Shown here in pieces: positions 9,713 through 18,419 of a stretch of 64,000 nt of DNA. Position numbers and translations under genes: made by a program. This DNA comes from Bacteroidota bacterium (GTDB lineage: Bacteria > Bacteroidota > Bacteroidia > Flavobacteriales > Flavobacteriaceae): positions 434,001 to 498,000 of the forward strand of contig JAQCDS010000001.1 of NCBI GenBank assembly GCA_027620655.1, written 5' to 3'. The notes below the pieces were generated by a model that did not search any database, had not been told where the DNA came from, and saw nothing but the letters and a program-made list of their open reading frames with translations. How positions within the stretch are numbered: position 1 is the first letter of the stretch; each line of letters starts with the position of its first letter.

Positions 9713-11701
9713 TTAATACTCTAAAAGCGTTTTGAGAACGGTCTCAAAATTACGCTTTGCAAGATACTGCTGTTCTAGGGAATTTGCAAATGGGATTGGG
9801 GTATTTAAACTTCCAACACGTTGGACAGGGGCATCTAGATATTCGAATGCTTGTTCCATAATTTGTGCAGAAATATCACTTGCAATACCGCCAAAAATAG
9901 AATCTTCTTGAAGAATAATCACACGGTTGGTTTTTTTAACCGAATTTAAAATACAATCCATATCCAGAGGTTGAAGTGAGCGCAAATCAATCAAATCAGC
10001 AGAAATATTTGGGTGATTATCTAGGGTTTCAAGTGCCCAATGTACGGCTGCACCATATGAAACAATCGTCACATCATTTCCTTCATTGAGTAGCGCTGCT
10101 TTTCCAAAAGGAATTGTATAATAATCTGTTGGAACATCCTGTTTAACACTACGATAAAGTGCTTTGTGTTCGAAAAAAAGTACAGGATTTGGATCTTCAA
10201 TTGCAGTAGCCAAAAGTCCTTTGGCATCCAAAGGAAATGCGGGATACACCACTTTTAGTCCAGGTGTTTTTGTAAACCAAGCCTCATTGGTCTGCGAATG
10301 AAATGGGCCTGCTCCTACACCTGCACCACAAGGCATTCGGAGAACAATATTGGCCTCTTGCCCCCAACGGTAGTGTGATTTGGCCAAATAGTTAACAATG
10401 GGATTGAAACCTGAGCTTACAAAATCGGCAAATTGTAACTCAACCACAGATTTGATACCAGCGATTGATAAACCCATAGCGACTTCAACGATAGCCGACT
10501 CACAAATGGGGGTATTACGTACACGGGCTTTACCAAATTGTTCAACAAAACCGTCTGTAATTTTAAAAACACCTCCATATTCGGCAATGTCTTGCCCCAT
10601 AATAACAAGGTCGTCATGTTGTACCATAGATTGTTTTAAGCCTTCAGAAATAGCATCTACAAAGCGTAGTTCTTTTAAAGATTGGTTTGGCTTAATTTCT
10701 TGATCATCAAAACTTTTATACACATCTTTAAGCTCTGTTTCTAAATCTGCAACGATAGTGTCTTCGGCAAAAGCTAAGTCCAAACCATTTTGAATTTCAT
10801 TTGAAATTTCTGTTTTTAAAATCTGAATTTTAGATGTTGATAAAATATCTTGTCTGACTAAAAACGCTTCAAAATTGGAAATCGGGTCTTTGGTTTCCCA
10901 AAAATTCATTAAATCTTCAGGAACATATTTTGTACCACTCGCCTCTTCGTGACCACGGCGGCGAAAGGTTTTAAATTCTATAAGCACTGGACGTGGATTT
11001 TTTCGAACGCTTTTGGCAATTTTATTGACTTCTGAATACACCTCCAAAACATTGTTACCTTCGATGATATGAGACTCCATTCCATAACCTATTCCTCGAT
11101 CGGCAATATGTTTGCACTTGTATTGTTCATCTGTTGGAGTAGATAATCCATATCCGTTGTTTTCAATACAAAACAATATAGGCAAGCTCCATACAGAGGC
11201 CACATTGAGGGCTTCATGAAAATCCCCCTCACTAGTTCCTCCTTCTCCAGAAAAAACGGCAGTTAATTTAGCTTCATTTCTTAAAATATGGGATAATGCA
11301 ATGCCATCGGCTACACCAAGCTGTGGACCTAAGTGCGATATCATTCCCACTATTTTATACACTTGTGTTCCAAAATGAAACGAGCGATCTCGGCCTTTGG
11401 TAAAACCACTCGCTTTCCCTTGCCACTGAGAAAAAAGACGTTCTAATGGAATTTTTCTTGTGGTAAAAACGCCTAAATTTCGATGCATTGGAAGAATATA
11501 TTCATCATTTTGTAATGCCATTGTAACCCCAACTGAAATGGCTTCTTGACCAATACCTGAAAACCACTTGGAAATTTTTCCTTGACGCAAAAGAACCAAC
11601 ATTTTTTCTTCAATCATTCTCGACTTGAGCATATTGAAATAGAGCTCTTGCTTAATCTTTTTAGAAACTTTAAATGATGAATATGAAAAAATAGACTTCA
11701 A
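9713..11701 (-). CDS. 2-oxoacid dehydrogenase E1, fused alpha and beta subunits
   Basis: A 662-residue fusion of E1 alpha (about 1-330) and E1 beta (about 345-662) of the 2-oxoisovalerate/pyruvate type. The thiamine diphosphate motif is seen as FSGEGGTSEGDFHEALN...ENNGYG near 150-190. The beta half begins at LRFVDAISEGLKQSM, with MGQDIAEYGGVFK, ELQFADF and LRMPCGAG. It decarboxylates a branched-chain 2-oxoacid and passes the acyl group to an E2 that is not in this window. The fused form is common in Bacteroidota and usually annotated as branched-chain 2-oxoacid dehydrogenase; substrate is inferred. A 120-base intergenic region separates it from the divergent oxygenase gene. Confidence 0.88.
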   Translation of the reverse strand: MKSIFSYSSFKVSKKIKQELYFNMLKSRMIEEKMLVLLRQGKISKWFSGIGQEAISVGVTMALQNDEYILPMHRNLGVFTTRKIPLERLFSQWQGKASGFTKGRDRSFHFGTQVYKIVGMISHLGPQLGVADGIALSHILRNEAKLTAVFSGEGGTSEGDFHEALNVASVWSLPILFCIENNGYGLSTPTDEQYKCKHIADRGIGYGMESHIIEGNNVLEVYSEVNKIAKSVRKNPRPVLIEFKTFRRRGHEEASGTKYVPEDLMNFWETKDPISNFEAFLVRQDILSTSKIQILKTEISNEIQNGLDLAFAEDTIVADLETELKDVYKSFDDQEIKPNQSLKELRFVDAISEGLKQSMVQHDDLVIMGQDIAEYGGVFKITDGFVEQFGKARVRNTPICESAIVEVAMGLSIAGIKSVVELQFADFVSSGFNPIVNYLAKSHYRWGQEANIVLRMPCGAGVGAGPFHSQTNEAWFTKTPGLKVVYPAFPLDAKGLLATAIEDPNPVLFFEHKALYRSVKQDVPTDYYTIPFGKAALLNEGNDVTIVSYGAAVHWALETLDNHPNISADLIDLRSLQPLDMDCILNSVKKTNRVIILQEDSIFGGIASDISAQIMEQAFEYLDAPVQRVGSLNTPIPFANSLEQQYLAKRNFETVLKTLLEY

Positions 11702-11793
11702 AGAATTTCGAATACGTTTTAATCAAATGTAAAAAATAAATATGAACTAACACATCAAATTTTAAATCACTACAAAATAACTTATTGATTTCA

Positions 11794-11801
11794 TATATTT
11801 G
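11794..11801 (+). promoter_or_regulatory. Candidate -7 box for the 2OG-oxygenase operon
   Basis: TATATTTG matches TAnnTTTG exactly, 20 bases before the ATG at 11822. Confidence 0.5.
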
Positions 11802-11821
11802 TGTAAAGTATTGTATTGATT

Positions 11822-12772
11822 ATGAATAAAATTCCTAGTGTAAATCTCCAAGAATTTTTGTCTGAAGATTTACAACTCAAACAAAAATTTGTTTCTGAAA
11901 TTGGACATGCCTACGAGACCATTGGATTTGTAGCGCTCAAAGGCCATTTTCTTGAAAATTCGTTAGTAAACTCTTTATACAGTGAAGTGAAAAAGTTTTT
12001 TGATATGCCTTTAGAAAAGAAACAACAGTATGAAGTTACAGGAATTGGAGGACAAAGAGGTTATGTTTCATTTGGTAAAGAAAGTGCAAAAGGACGCAAA
12101 GAAGGTGATTTGAAAGAGTTTTGGCACTTTGGTCAATACGTAGAAAATAATCCTGAGTTAGAGAATGAATATCATTCAAATGTAGAAGTTATAGAACTTC
12201 CTGAATTTAATACTACAGGAAAAGAAACCTACAGAAAGTTAGAAAAAACAGCAAAATATGTATTACGAGCATTGGCATTGTATTTAGAATTGGAAGAAAC
12301 ATATTTTGATGAATTTATCCATAATGGTAATAGTATTTTAAGACCTATACACTATCCTCCCATAACACAAGAACCTGAAAAAGCAGTGCGTGCTGCTGCA
12401 CATGGAGATATCAATTTAATCACACTTTTGATGGGCGCTCAAGGTCGTGGACTCCAAGTGCAAAACCACAATGGAGATTGGGTTGATGCCATTGCAGAGG
12501 ATGATGAATTGATGATCAATGTAGGTGATATGCTTTCTCGCCATACAAATAATAAACTAAAATCAACCATCCACAGAGTTGTAAACCCGCCGCGTGAGTT
12601 GTGGGGCACATCACGTTATTCTATACCATTTTTTATGCACCCTATTAGCGCCATGAAATTGGATGTTTTAGAAAGTTGCATTGATGAAAATAACCCAAAA
12701 CAATTTGAAGATATCACCGCTGGAGAGTTTTTAAATCAACGCCTAAAAGAATTAGGGTTAACCAAAAAATAA
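11822..12772 (+). CDS. Isopenicillin N synthase-like 2OG-Fe(II) oxygenase
   Basis: A non-haem iron oxygenase of 316 residues with the N-terminal DIOX_N domain (IPSVNLQEFL, GFVALKGH) and the C-terminal jelly roll. The iron triad is visible as HGDINLITLL (His and Asp) and STIHRVVNPP (second His). The co-substrate-binding RxS is SRYSIPFF. Substrates in this superfamily range from peptides to small metabolites and cannot be assigned. A TTG at 11816 is in frame, but ATG 11822 is the natural start. The stop overlaps the ATG of the SUI1 gene by one base. Confidence 0.87.
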   Translation: MNKIPSVNLQEFLSEDLQLKQKFVSEIGHAYETIGFVALKGHFLENSLVNSLYSEVKKFFDMPLEKKQQYEVTGIGGQRGYVSFGKESAKGRKEGDLKEFWHFGQYVENNPELENEYHSNVEVIELPEFNTTGKETYRKLEKTAKYVLRALALYLELEETYFDEFIHNGNSILRPIHYPPITQEPEKAVRAAAHGDINLITLLMGAQGRGLQVQNHNGDWVDAIAEDDELMINVGDMLSRHTNNKLKSTIHRVVNPPRELWGTSRYSIPFFMHPISAMKLDVLESCIDENNPKQFEDITAGEFLNQRLKELGLTKK

Positions 12773-13101
12773 TGGACTTAAGAGACCAACTCCAAAATCT
12801 TTTTCCTGACCATAAAGAAACCGAAGCACAAAGCAACTCCGAAAAAAATCATGGGTTGTGGATGCAGCAGGCCCCATTGGTTTGTAAATATGAAAAGCGA
12901 AAAGGCAAACCCATTACTATTATTGAGGGGTATACTGGTGCGGATGCTGATTTCAAAACTTTAACTTCTAAATTGAAAAAAGAATTTAGTGTAGGAGGAA
13001 GTTTCAAAAAAGAAAGCATTATCATTCAAGGGGATTACAGAGATAAAATCATGGAATTTCTCAAAGATTTAGGATTTCATGTCAAACGTGTTGGAGGATA
13101 A
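12772..13101 (+). CDS. SUI1/eIF1-like translation factor (YciH family)
   Basis: A 109-residue protein whose C-terminal 75 residues match the SUI1 fold: RKGKPITIIEGYTG, LKKEFSVGGSFKKESIIIQGD and a closing LKDLGFHVKRVGG. Bacterial YciH proteins resemble eukaryotic eIF1 and affect start-site discrimination or translation under stress in vitro; the physiological role is not settled. The N-terminal 35 residues are a loose charged extension. It starts within the stop of the oxygenase gene, which ties the two translationally. Confidence 0.9.
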   Translation: MDLRDQLQNLFPDHKETEAQSNSEKNHGLWMQQAPLVCKYEKRKGKPITIIEGYTGADADFKTLTSKLKKEFSVGGSFKKESIIIQGDYRDKIMEFLKDLGFHVKRVGG

Positions 13102-13111
13102 ACTGAAATGT

Positions 13112-13981
13112 ATGAGCATCAAAAAATCTGAATTAATTTTAAATCCAGACGGGAGTATTTACCATCTCAATTTGAGACCAGAGCACCTTGCGCCAATCGT
13201 AATTACCGTTGGCGATCCTGACCGAGTAGACCATGTGTCGCGCTATTTTGATACGATAGAATTTAAAATTCAAAAACGAGAATTTAAAACACATACTGGA
13301 GTGTATAAGAACCAGCAGATTTCTGTAATTTCTACGGGAATTGGCTCTGATAATATTGATATTGTTTTAAACGAATTGGATGCATTAGTGAATATTGACT
13401 TTAAAACTCGACGTATTAAACCTGATTTGACGTCTCTAAAAATTGTACGTATTGGTACTTCTGGAGCGCTTCAATCCGATATTCCTGTAGACTCCTTTTT
13501 GTTAAGTTCTTATGCAATAGATATCAATGGTATGTTGCAATCATATCAAATAAAAAGGATTCAAAACACAGCTATTGAAACTGCGTTTTGCAAACATACC
13601 AATTGGGATTCTGAACGCGCAAAACCTGTTGTTGTTCAAAATTCAAAGTCGCTTGAAACTCAACTTTTAGACAACAATATACAATATGGAATAACCGCCA
13701 CTTGTGGAGGATTTTATGGCCCTCAAGATAGAATATTGCGTTTGCAACCAAAAGACAGTATTTTTAGAGATAAATTGCAATCATTTCGTTTTGAAAACTT
13801 AAGAATTACCAATTTTGAAATGGAAACTTCTGCAATTTACGGGTTATCAAAATTATTGGGACACCAAGCGTGCTCTATGAACGCCATTTTGGCCAATAGA
13901 GTCAATGGGACATTCAGTAAAAATTCTGAAGAAACTGTGGATCTATTGATTAAATACACTTTAAAAAAATTAACTTGTTAA
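13112..13981 (+). CDS. Nucleoside phosphorylase (PNP/UDP family)
   Basis: A 289-residue enzyme of the hexameric nucleoside phosphorylase-I family, which splits a nucleoside with phosphate to give base and ribose-1-phosphate. The family signature VGDPDRVD lies near residue 34, ISTGIGSDNI near 76, and RIGTSGALQ marks the phosphate-binding region. FEMETSAIYGL carries the ribose-binding Met-Glu pair. Uridine is the most likely substrate, since relatives in Bacteroidota are annotated so, but this is inference. ATG 13112 starts MSIKKSELILN; an earlier in-frame ATG at 13079 would overlap the SUI1 gene. The stop overlaps the next ATG by one base. Confidence 0.88.
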   Translation: MSIKKSELILNPDGSIYHLNLRPEHLAPIVITVGDPDRVDHVSRYFDTIEFKIQKREFKTHTGVYKNQQISVISTGIGSDNIDIVLNELDALVNIDFKTRRIKPDLTSLKIVRIGTSGALQSDIPVDSFLLSSYAIDINGMLQSYQIKRIQNTAIETAFCKHTNWDSERAKPVVVQNSKSLETQLLDNNIQYGITATCGGFYGPQDRILRLQPKDSIFRDKLQSFRFENLRITNFEMETSAIYGLSKLLGHQACSMNAILANRVNGTFSKNSEETVDLLIKYTLKKLTC

Positions 13982-14835
13982 TGAAGGAGGTTCGAATTGG
14001 GGGGGTGCCAGAGCATTTTAACTATGCATGGTATTTAGGGTTGAAAAATAAAGCATTTAGAAGCAGAGGTATTAATTTGCGATGGAAAGACTGCCATGGA
14101 GGAACAGGAGAAATGGTTCAGGCTTTGGGAAACAACACCATAGATTTGGCTGTTGTACTTACCGAAGGGATTGTAAAAGCAATTACAGACGGCAACCAAA
14201 GTAAAATTGTGCAAACTTTTGTACAATCACCGTTAATTTGGGGCATTCATGTGGCTGAAACATCGCCATACTTAGACCTCTCAGAACTTAAAAACAAAAA
14301 TGCTGCAATAAGTCGAAAAGGCTCTGGATCGCATTTAATGGCTTATGTTAATGCACAACAGTTGAGCTGGGATACGGACCATGATTTGAAATTTAAAATT
14401 GTTAAAAATCTTGAGGGTGGTATACGTGCATTAACAGATGGCGAAGCGGATTATTTTATGTGGGAAAAATTTACCACAAAACCACTTGTCGACAACAACA
14501 CTTTTAGACGCATTGGGGAATGCCCTACACCTTGGCCTTGTTTTGTGATTGCCGCTAGAAATGAATTTATCAAAAACAATTCTGATGTATTGCACTCGTT
14601 TTTGGAAATCATTAACGGCATTTCTAAAGATTTTAAATCCATTCCCGAAATAGATCAAATTATATCCAAACGCTATGGACAAAAACAAAAAGATGTACAA
14701 GCGTGGTTAAATAGTACAGAATGGTCGCAAAAAAATATTGATGAAAATACAATTGAAGCAGTACAACAACAATTGATAGCTTTGGATATTATAGGTCGTA
14801 AACTCCCCTATTCTGAATTAGTAAAATCAATCTAA
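13981..14835 (+). CDS. Leaderless periplasmic-binding-protein-like (type II) protein
   Basis: A 284-residue protein with the fold signs of NMT1/tauA-like substrate-binding proteins: RIGGVPEHFNYAWYLGLK at the start, GTGEMVQALGNNTIDLAVVLTEG, a ligand-loop-like ISRKGSGSHLMAYV, and GGIRALTDGEADYFMWEKF. It has no signal peptide, and no ABC permease or ATPase gene is nearby, so it probably acts in the cytoplasm as a binding or enzymatic protein. The ATG overlaps the preceding stop by one base. Its 3' end overlaps that of the convergent ung gene by 9 bases. I cannot name the ligand. Confidence 0.72.
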   Translation: MKEVRIGGVPEHFNYAWYLGLKNKAFRSRGINLRWKDCHGGTGEMVQALGNNTIDLAVVLTEGIVKAITDGNQSKIVQTFVQSPLIWGIHVAETSPYLDLSELKNKNAAISRKGSGSHLMAYVNAQQLSWDTDHDLKFKIVKNLEGGIRALTDGEADYFMWEKFTTKPLVDNNTFRRIGECPTPWPCFVIAARNEFIKNNSDVLHSFLEIINGISKDFKSIPEIDQIISKRYGQKQKDVQAWLNSTEWSQKNIDENTIEAVQQQLIALDIIGRKLPYSELVKSI

Positions 14836-15498
14836 TTGCCAATTTATGGGGGATTTATGTTTTGACTTTAAAAATGTATTGCATTTACTAAAATGCTGAT
14901 TTCCAAACCAATACCCTCGATTTGCACTCAGTGGCGAAGGATGACCACTTTCTAAAATTAAATGCTTTTTTGAATCTATCAGTTTTGCTTTTTTTCGTGC
15001 AAAGCCTCCCCAAAGCATAAAAACAACATCAGAATTTTCGCTAGAAATTGCTTTAATTACATAATCTGTAAACTGTTCCCAACCCTTTTTTTGATGACTT
15101 CCCGCCTCCGCTGCTCTAACCGTTAAGGTTGCATTTAAAAGCAAAACCCCTTGAGAAGCCCAAGAACTCAAATCACCACTTTTTGGATATGGAATTCCCA
15201 AATCCGTTTGTAATTCCTTAAAAATATTTACTAATGATGGTGGGTGGGCTATACCATCATTAACTGAAAACGATAATCCGTTGGCTTGGCCTACGCCATG
15301 ATAGGGGTCTTGGCCAATAATTACAACTTTTAAATCTGATAAAGGACATAAAGTAAAAGCATTAAACACTTGTTCTTTTGGAGGATAACATGTCTGAAAT
15401 TCGTATTCTTTTTTTATAAAATCTACTAAATCCAAAAAATATGGGGCTTTAAATTCTGGAGTTAAAATGGGTTTCCAACTGTCGTGTAATTTGCGCAT
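14827..15498 (-). CDS. ung: Uracil-DNA glycosylase, family 1
   Basis: Excises uracil from DNA at the start of base-excision repair. At 223 residues it is full length. The water-activating loop GQDPYHG is at 62-68, and the minor-groove intercalation loop HPSPLSA lies near 186, with the catalytic His. FMLWGGFARKK and the DNA-binding VLLLNATLTVRAAEAGSH are also as expected. It is divergent from mutS2, with which it shares a 98-base intergenic region. Confidence 0.97.
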   Translation of the reverse strand: MRKLHDSWKPILTPEFKAPYFLDLVDFIKKEYEFQTCYPPKEQVFNAFTLCPLSDLKVVIIGQDPYHGVGQANGLSFSVNDGIAHPPSLVNIFKELQTDLGIPYPKSGDLSSWASQGVLLLNATLTVRAAEAGSHQKKGWEQFTDYVIKAISSENSDVVFMLWGGFARKKAKLIDSKKHLILESGHPSPLSANRGYWFGNQHFSKCNTFLKSKHKSPINWQLD

Positions 15499-15571
15499 AG
15501 CTTACATCTTTTTGGGGTCTTAAATAAATGCTAAGAAAAGAAATTTAAAGGATATTCTAAACATTAATACC

Positions 15572-15579
15572 TAAATTTG
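15572..15579 (+). promoter_or_regulatory. Candidate -7 box for mutS2
   Basis: TAAATTTG matches TAnnTTTG and lies 17 bases before the mutS2 ATG, giving a very short leader. Confidence 0.45.
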
Positions 15580-15596
15580 CTTTCGATTTTTGGAGT

Positions 15597-17765
15597 ATGA
15601 TAACAATTTCTCAAAAAACCTTAGATGATTTAGAGTTTGATGCGGTGGTTGCACAAATTGCATCATTTTCTATAACTCACCTTGGAAAAGCAAAAATTCA
15701 ACACCTTAAACCTTACGAAAATCAAAAAGATGCGGTTTATATGTTGGATTTGACCCATGAATTTATATCATCTTTTGAAAATGAAAACCGCATTCCAAAT
15801 CATGGTTTTGAAGATATAGCAGAGGAGTTAAAGCTTTTAAGAATCGAAAATAATTTTTTGGAGGTCGAACAATTTCGAAAAATTGCATCGCTGTCCATTA
15901 CCACCAATGTGCTTTTGAAGTTTTTTAAAAAATTTCATGAATATTACCCCCTCCTTTTTGAACGTTCGGAGCAACTAGAAAAAACATCTTTAATTTCTGA
16001 TCAAATCAATAGCATCATCAATAAGTATGGTGAAATTCGAAATGATGCCTCAGAAACACTTTATAGTTTAAGAAAATCCATACAATCGGTACGAACAAAG
16101 ATAAATACGAGTTTTAATGCAGCGCTTAGCCATTACAACAACGCAGAGTATTTGGATGAAATCCGTGAAACGGTAATGGAAAACAGGCGTGTTTTGGCCG
16201 TCAAAGCCATGTATCGCCGAAAAGTCAAAGGGAGTATTTTAGGGGCTAGCAAAACAGGAAGTATTGTGTATATAGAACCTGATACTACACAAAGTTACCA
16301 ACGCGATTTAAACAATTTGGAGTTTGAAGAAACCGAAGAAATTAAACGCATACTTCTTGAATTGACGAACTTTATTAGAGGATTCAAACCCCTTTTGGAG
16401 CAATATCAGGAATATTTAACGCTTATGGATGTACTCTACTCCAAAGCTAAATATGGAAAATCAATTAACGCCATTCGACCTCAAATCAGTGAAACACAAG
16501 AATTGTTTTTAAGAGATGCCTATCATCCTTTGCTTTTGGTGGCCAATAATGAAGAAAAGAAAAAAACCTTTCCTCAAACCATTCAAATGGCTACCGATAG
16601 CAGAATTATTGTGATTTCTGGCCCCAATGCCGGAGGAAAAAGTATTACTCTAAAAACGGTTGGGTTGCTACAAGTGATGATGCAATCGGGATTATTAATC
16701 CCTGTTCATGAACGCTCAAGAATGTGTTTTTTTGAAACCATTTTAAGTGATATTGGCGATAACCAATCCATTGAAAATCATTTGAGCACCTACAGTTATC
16801 GTCTCAAACAAATGAATCATTTTCTAAAAAAATGCACCAAACAAACCTTGTTTCTAATTGATGAATTTGGAACAGGAAGTGATCCAGAACTGGGCGGGGC
16901 TTTGGCCGAAACCTTTTTGGAGGTATTTTATGAACGTGAGGCCTTTGGCATCATCACGACGCACTACAGTAATTTGAAACTTTTGGCCAACGAATTGCCT
17001 CATATTCAAAATGCGAACATGCTGTTTGATGAAAAAACACTTTTACCTATTTTTAAACTGGTCATTGGTCAAGCAGGCAGTTCATTTACGTTTGAGGTGG
17101 CACAAAAAAATGGTATTCCCTACAGTTTAATCAATCGCTCTAAAAAGAAAATAGAACGCGGTAAAATTCGTTTTGATAAAACCATTGCAAAGCTTCAAAA
17201 AGAACGTTCTAAATTGGAAAAAACCGAACGGGCACTAAAACAAAATGAGGTCAAAAAGGGTTTGGAAGCAGAACGTTTGGAAAGCATCAACGAAAAGGCA
17301 CAAAAAAAACTGCAAAACTATCAAGAACTCTACGACAGCAATCAACGCTTGATTTATTTAGGTAAAAAAATTCAAGATTTAGGGGATAAATTCCAGCAAA
17401 ACAAACGCAAACGTGAGCTTTTGGCAGAGTTGTTTAAATTGGTTCAAATCGAAAATTCCAAAAAAGAAAAACTCACCAACAAACAAAAACAAGCGCAACT
17501 CAAAGCAAAAAACCGTTTGCAAAAAGAGGTCGATCAAAAAGTAGCCAAAATCCGAAAGGAAAAGAAAGCCGCCAAAGAAAAAGCAGCAAAAACGCCTCCA
17601 AAACCAAAACATGATTTTAAGGTGGGTGAAAACGTCCGTATGGACGATGGTAGGGCCATTGGGACTATAGACAAAATCGAAAAAGGTAAAGCGGTGGTCA
17701 ATTATGGATTGTTTACAACAACGGTGAGCTTGGAACGTTTGGAGTTTGTAAAACCAAAGAAATAA
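15597..17765 (+). CDS. mutS2: MutS2-type ATPase without Smr domain
   Basis: A 722-residue MutS-family ATPase. The Walker A GPNAGGKS is near residue 342, Walker B LFLIDEFGTGSDPE near 420, and GIITTHYSNLK follows. A long Lys/Glu-rich coiled coil runs from about 510 to 680. The protein ends in a small beta-barrel-like segment (FKVGENVRMDDGRAIGTIDKI) where a KOW-like linker sits in MutS2. The C-terminal Smr nuclease domain, with its LDLHG motif, is absent, which explains the short length compared with about 780 in Bacillus. MutS2 proteins bind recombination intermediates or collided ribosomes; without Smr the nicking or cleavage function would be lost. The DCC gene follows by 4 bases. Confidence 0.92.
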   Translation: MITISQKTLDDLEFDAVVAQIASFSITHLGKAKIQHLKPYENQKDAVYMLDLTHEFISSFENENRIPNHGFEDIAEELKLLRIENNFLEVEQFRKIASLSITTNVLLKFFKKFHEYYPLLFERSEQLEKTSLISDQINSIINKYGEIRNDASETLYSLRKSIQSVRTKINTSFNAALSHYNNAEYLDEIRETVMENRRVLAVKAMYRRKVKGSILGASKTGSIVYIEPDTTQSYQRDLNNLEFEETEEIKRILLELTNFIRGFKPLLEQYQEYLTLMDVLYSKAKYGKSINAIRPQISETQELFLRDAYHPLLLVANNEEKKKTFPQTIQMATDSRIIVISGPNAGGKSITLKTVGLLQVMMQSGLLIPVHERSRMCFFETILSDIGDNQSIENHLSTYSYRLKQMNHFLKKCTKQTLFLIDEFGTGSDPELGGALAETFLEVFYEREAFGIITTHYSNLKLLANELPHIQNANMLFDEKTLLPIFKLVIGQAGSSFTFEVAQKNGIPYSLINRSKKKIERGKIRFDKTIAKLQKERSKLEKTERALKQNEVKKGLEAERLESINEKAQKKLQNYQELYDSNQRLIYLGKKIQDLGDKFQQNKRKRELLAELFKLVQIENSKKEKLTNKQKQAQLKAKNRLQKEVDQKVAKIRKEKKAAKEKAAKTPPKPKHDFKVGENVRMDDGRAIGTIDKIEKGKAVVNYGLFTTTVSLERLEFVKPKK

Positions 17766-17769
17766 AGTC

Positions 17770-18153
17770 ATGGTTGTATTTTTTGATGGTGTTTGTAATT
17801 TGTGTCAACATAGCGTACGCTACCTCCTTAAACACGATAAAAAAAAGGTCTTAAAGTTCGCTTCACTTCAAGGGCAATATGCTAAAAAAACACTCAACGC
17901 TGAACATCTTAAAAATTTAGAGAGCCTCCTTTTTTACAATAAAAAAACGCTTTACAAAAAGAGTGATGCCGTATTGGAACTGTGCAAAGTTTTAGAGGGT
18001 GGGCACAAACTACTGTTAGTAGGCTATCTCCTCCCCAAATTTTTAAGAGATGGACTGTATAGTATGATTGCCAAAAACCGCTACCGATGGTTTGGAAAAC
18101 AAGACTATTGTATGATGCCTACAAAGGATATACAGGACAGGTTTTTGGAATAA
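17770..18153 (+). CDS. DCC-family thiol-disulfide oxidoreductase-like protein (DUF393)
   Basis: A 127-residue thioredoxin-fold protein. The N-terminal VVFFDGVCNLCQHSVRYLL contains the DxxCxxC motif that names the family, and the C-terminal YRWFGKQDYCMMP is also typical. A redox role is predicted, but no substrate is established. It follows mutS2 by 4 bases and is probably in the same transcript. Confidence 0.88.
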   Translation: MVVFFDGVCNLCQHSVRYLLKHDKKKVLKFASLQGQYAKKTLNAEHLKNLESLLFYNKKTLYKKSDAVLELCKVLEGGHKLLLVGYLLPKFLRDGLYSMIAKNRYRWFGKQDYCMMPTKDIQDRFLE

Positions 18154-18368
18154 AAAGAGCTTCCCTTTCCCCTATCCCAACCACTACACCAAAAAAAGTT
18201 TCCAAAAAATGTGACTTTATAGGTTTTTATGTGTCTAAAACGATAGGGAAGTGTATATGTTTCGCTTTTGGAAAATCGATATACATAATAAAAACAAGCT
18301 ATTGTATTGATTTACAAGAACATAGCAAAACACCCCTAAAAATGATATACGAAACTTATAAAAGTTGG

Positions 18369-18387
18369 ATATACGCAATGCGTATAT
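18369..18387. repeat. Short perfect hairpin at the left of the cassette patch
   Basis: ATATACGC AAT GCGTATAT: an 8-bp perfect stem with a 3-base loop. It lies 6 bases before the left copy of the GTTGGCACC repeat, in the 266-base gap between the DCC gene and the next gene. No gene is seen in the rest of that gap. Confidence 0.6.
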
Positions 18388-18393
18388 TCAAAT

Positions 18394-18406
18394 GTTGGCA
18401 CCAATT
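18394..18406 (+). repeat. Left inverted repeat of the cassette-like unit
   Basis: GTTGGCACCAATT lies 13 bases before the ATG at 18420. Its inverted partner at 19322-19334 matches 12 of 13 positions, so the two enclose exactly one gene. Confidence 0.6.
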
Positions 18407-18419
18407 TGATCACAGAAAT

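Noticed and set aside
18087-18419. N-terminal extension of the hypothetical gene back into the DCC gene
   Set aside because: The extra 111 codons overlap another gene in a different frame, have no domain character, and would bury the signal-like N-terminus.
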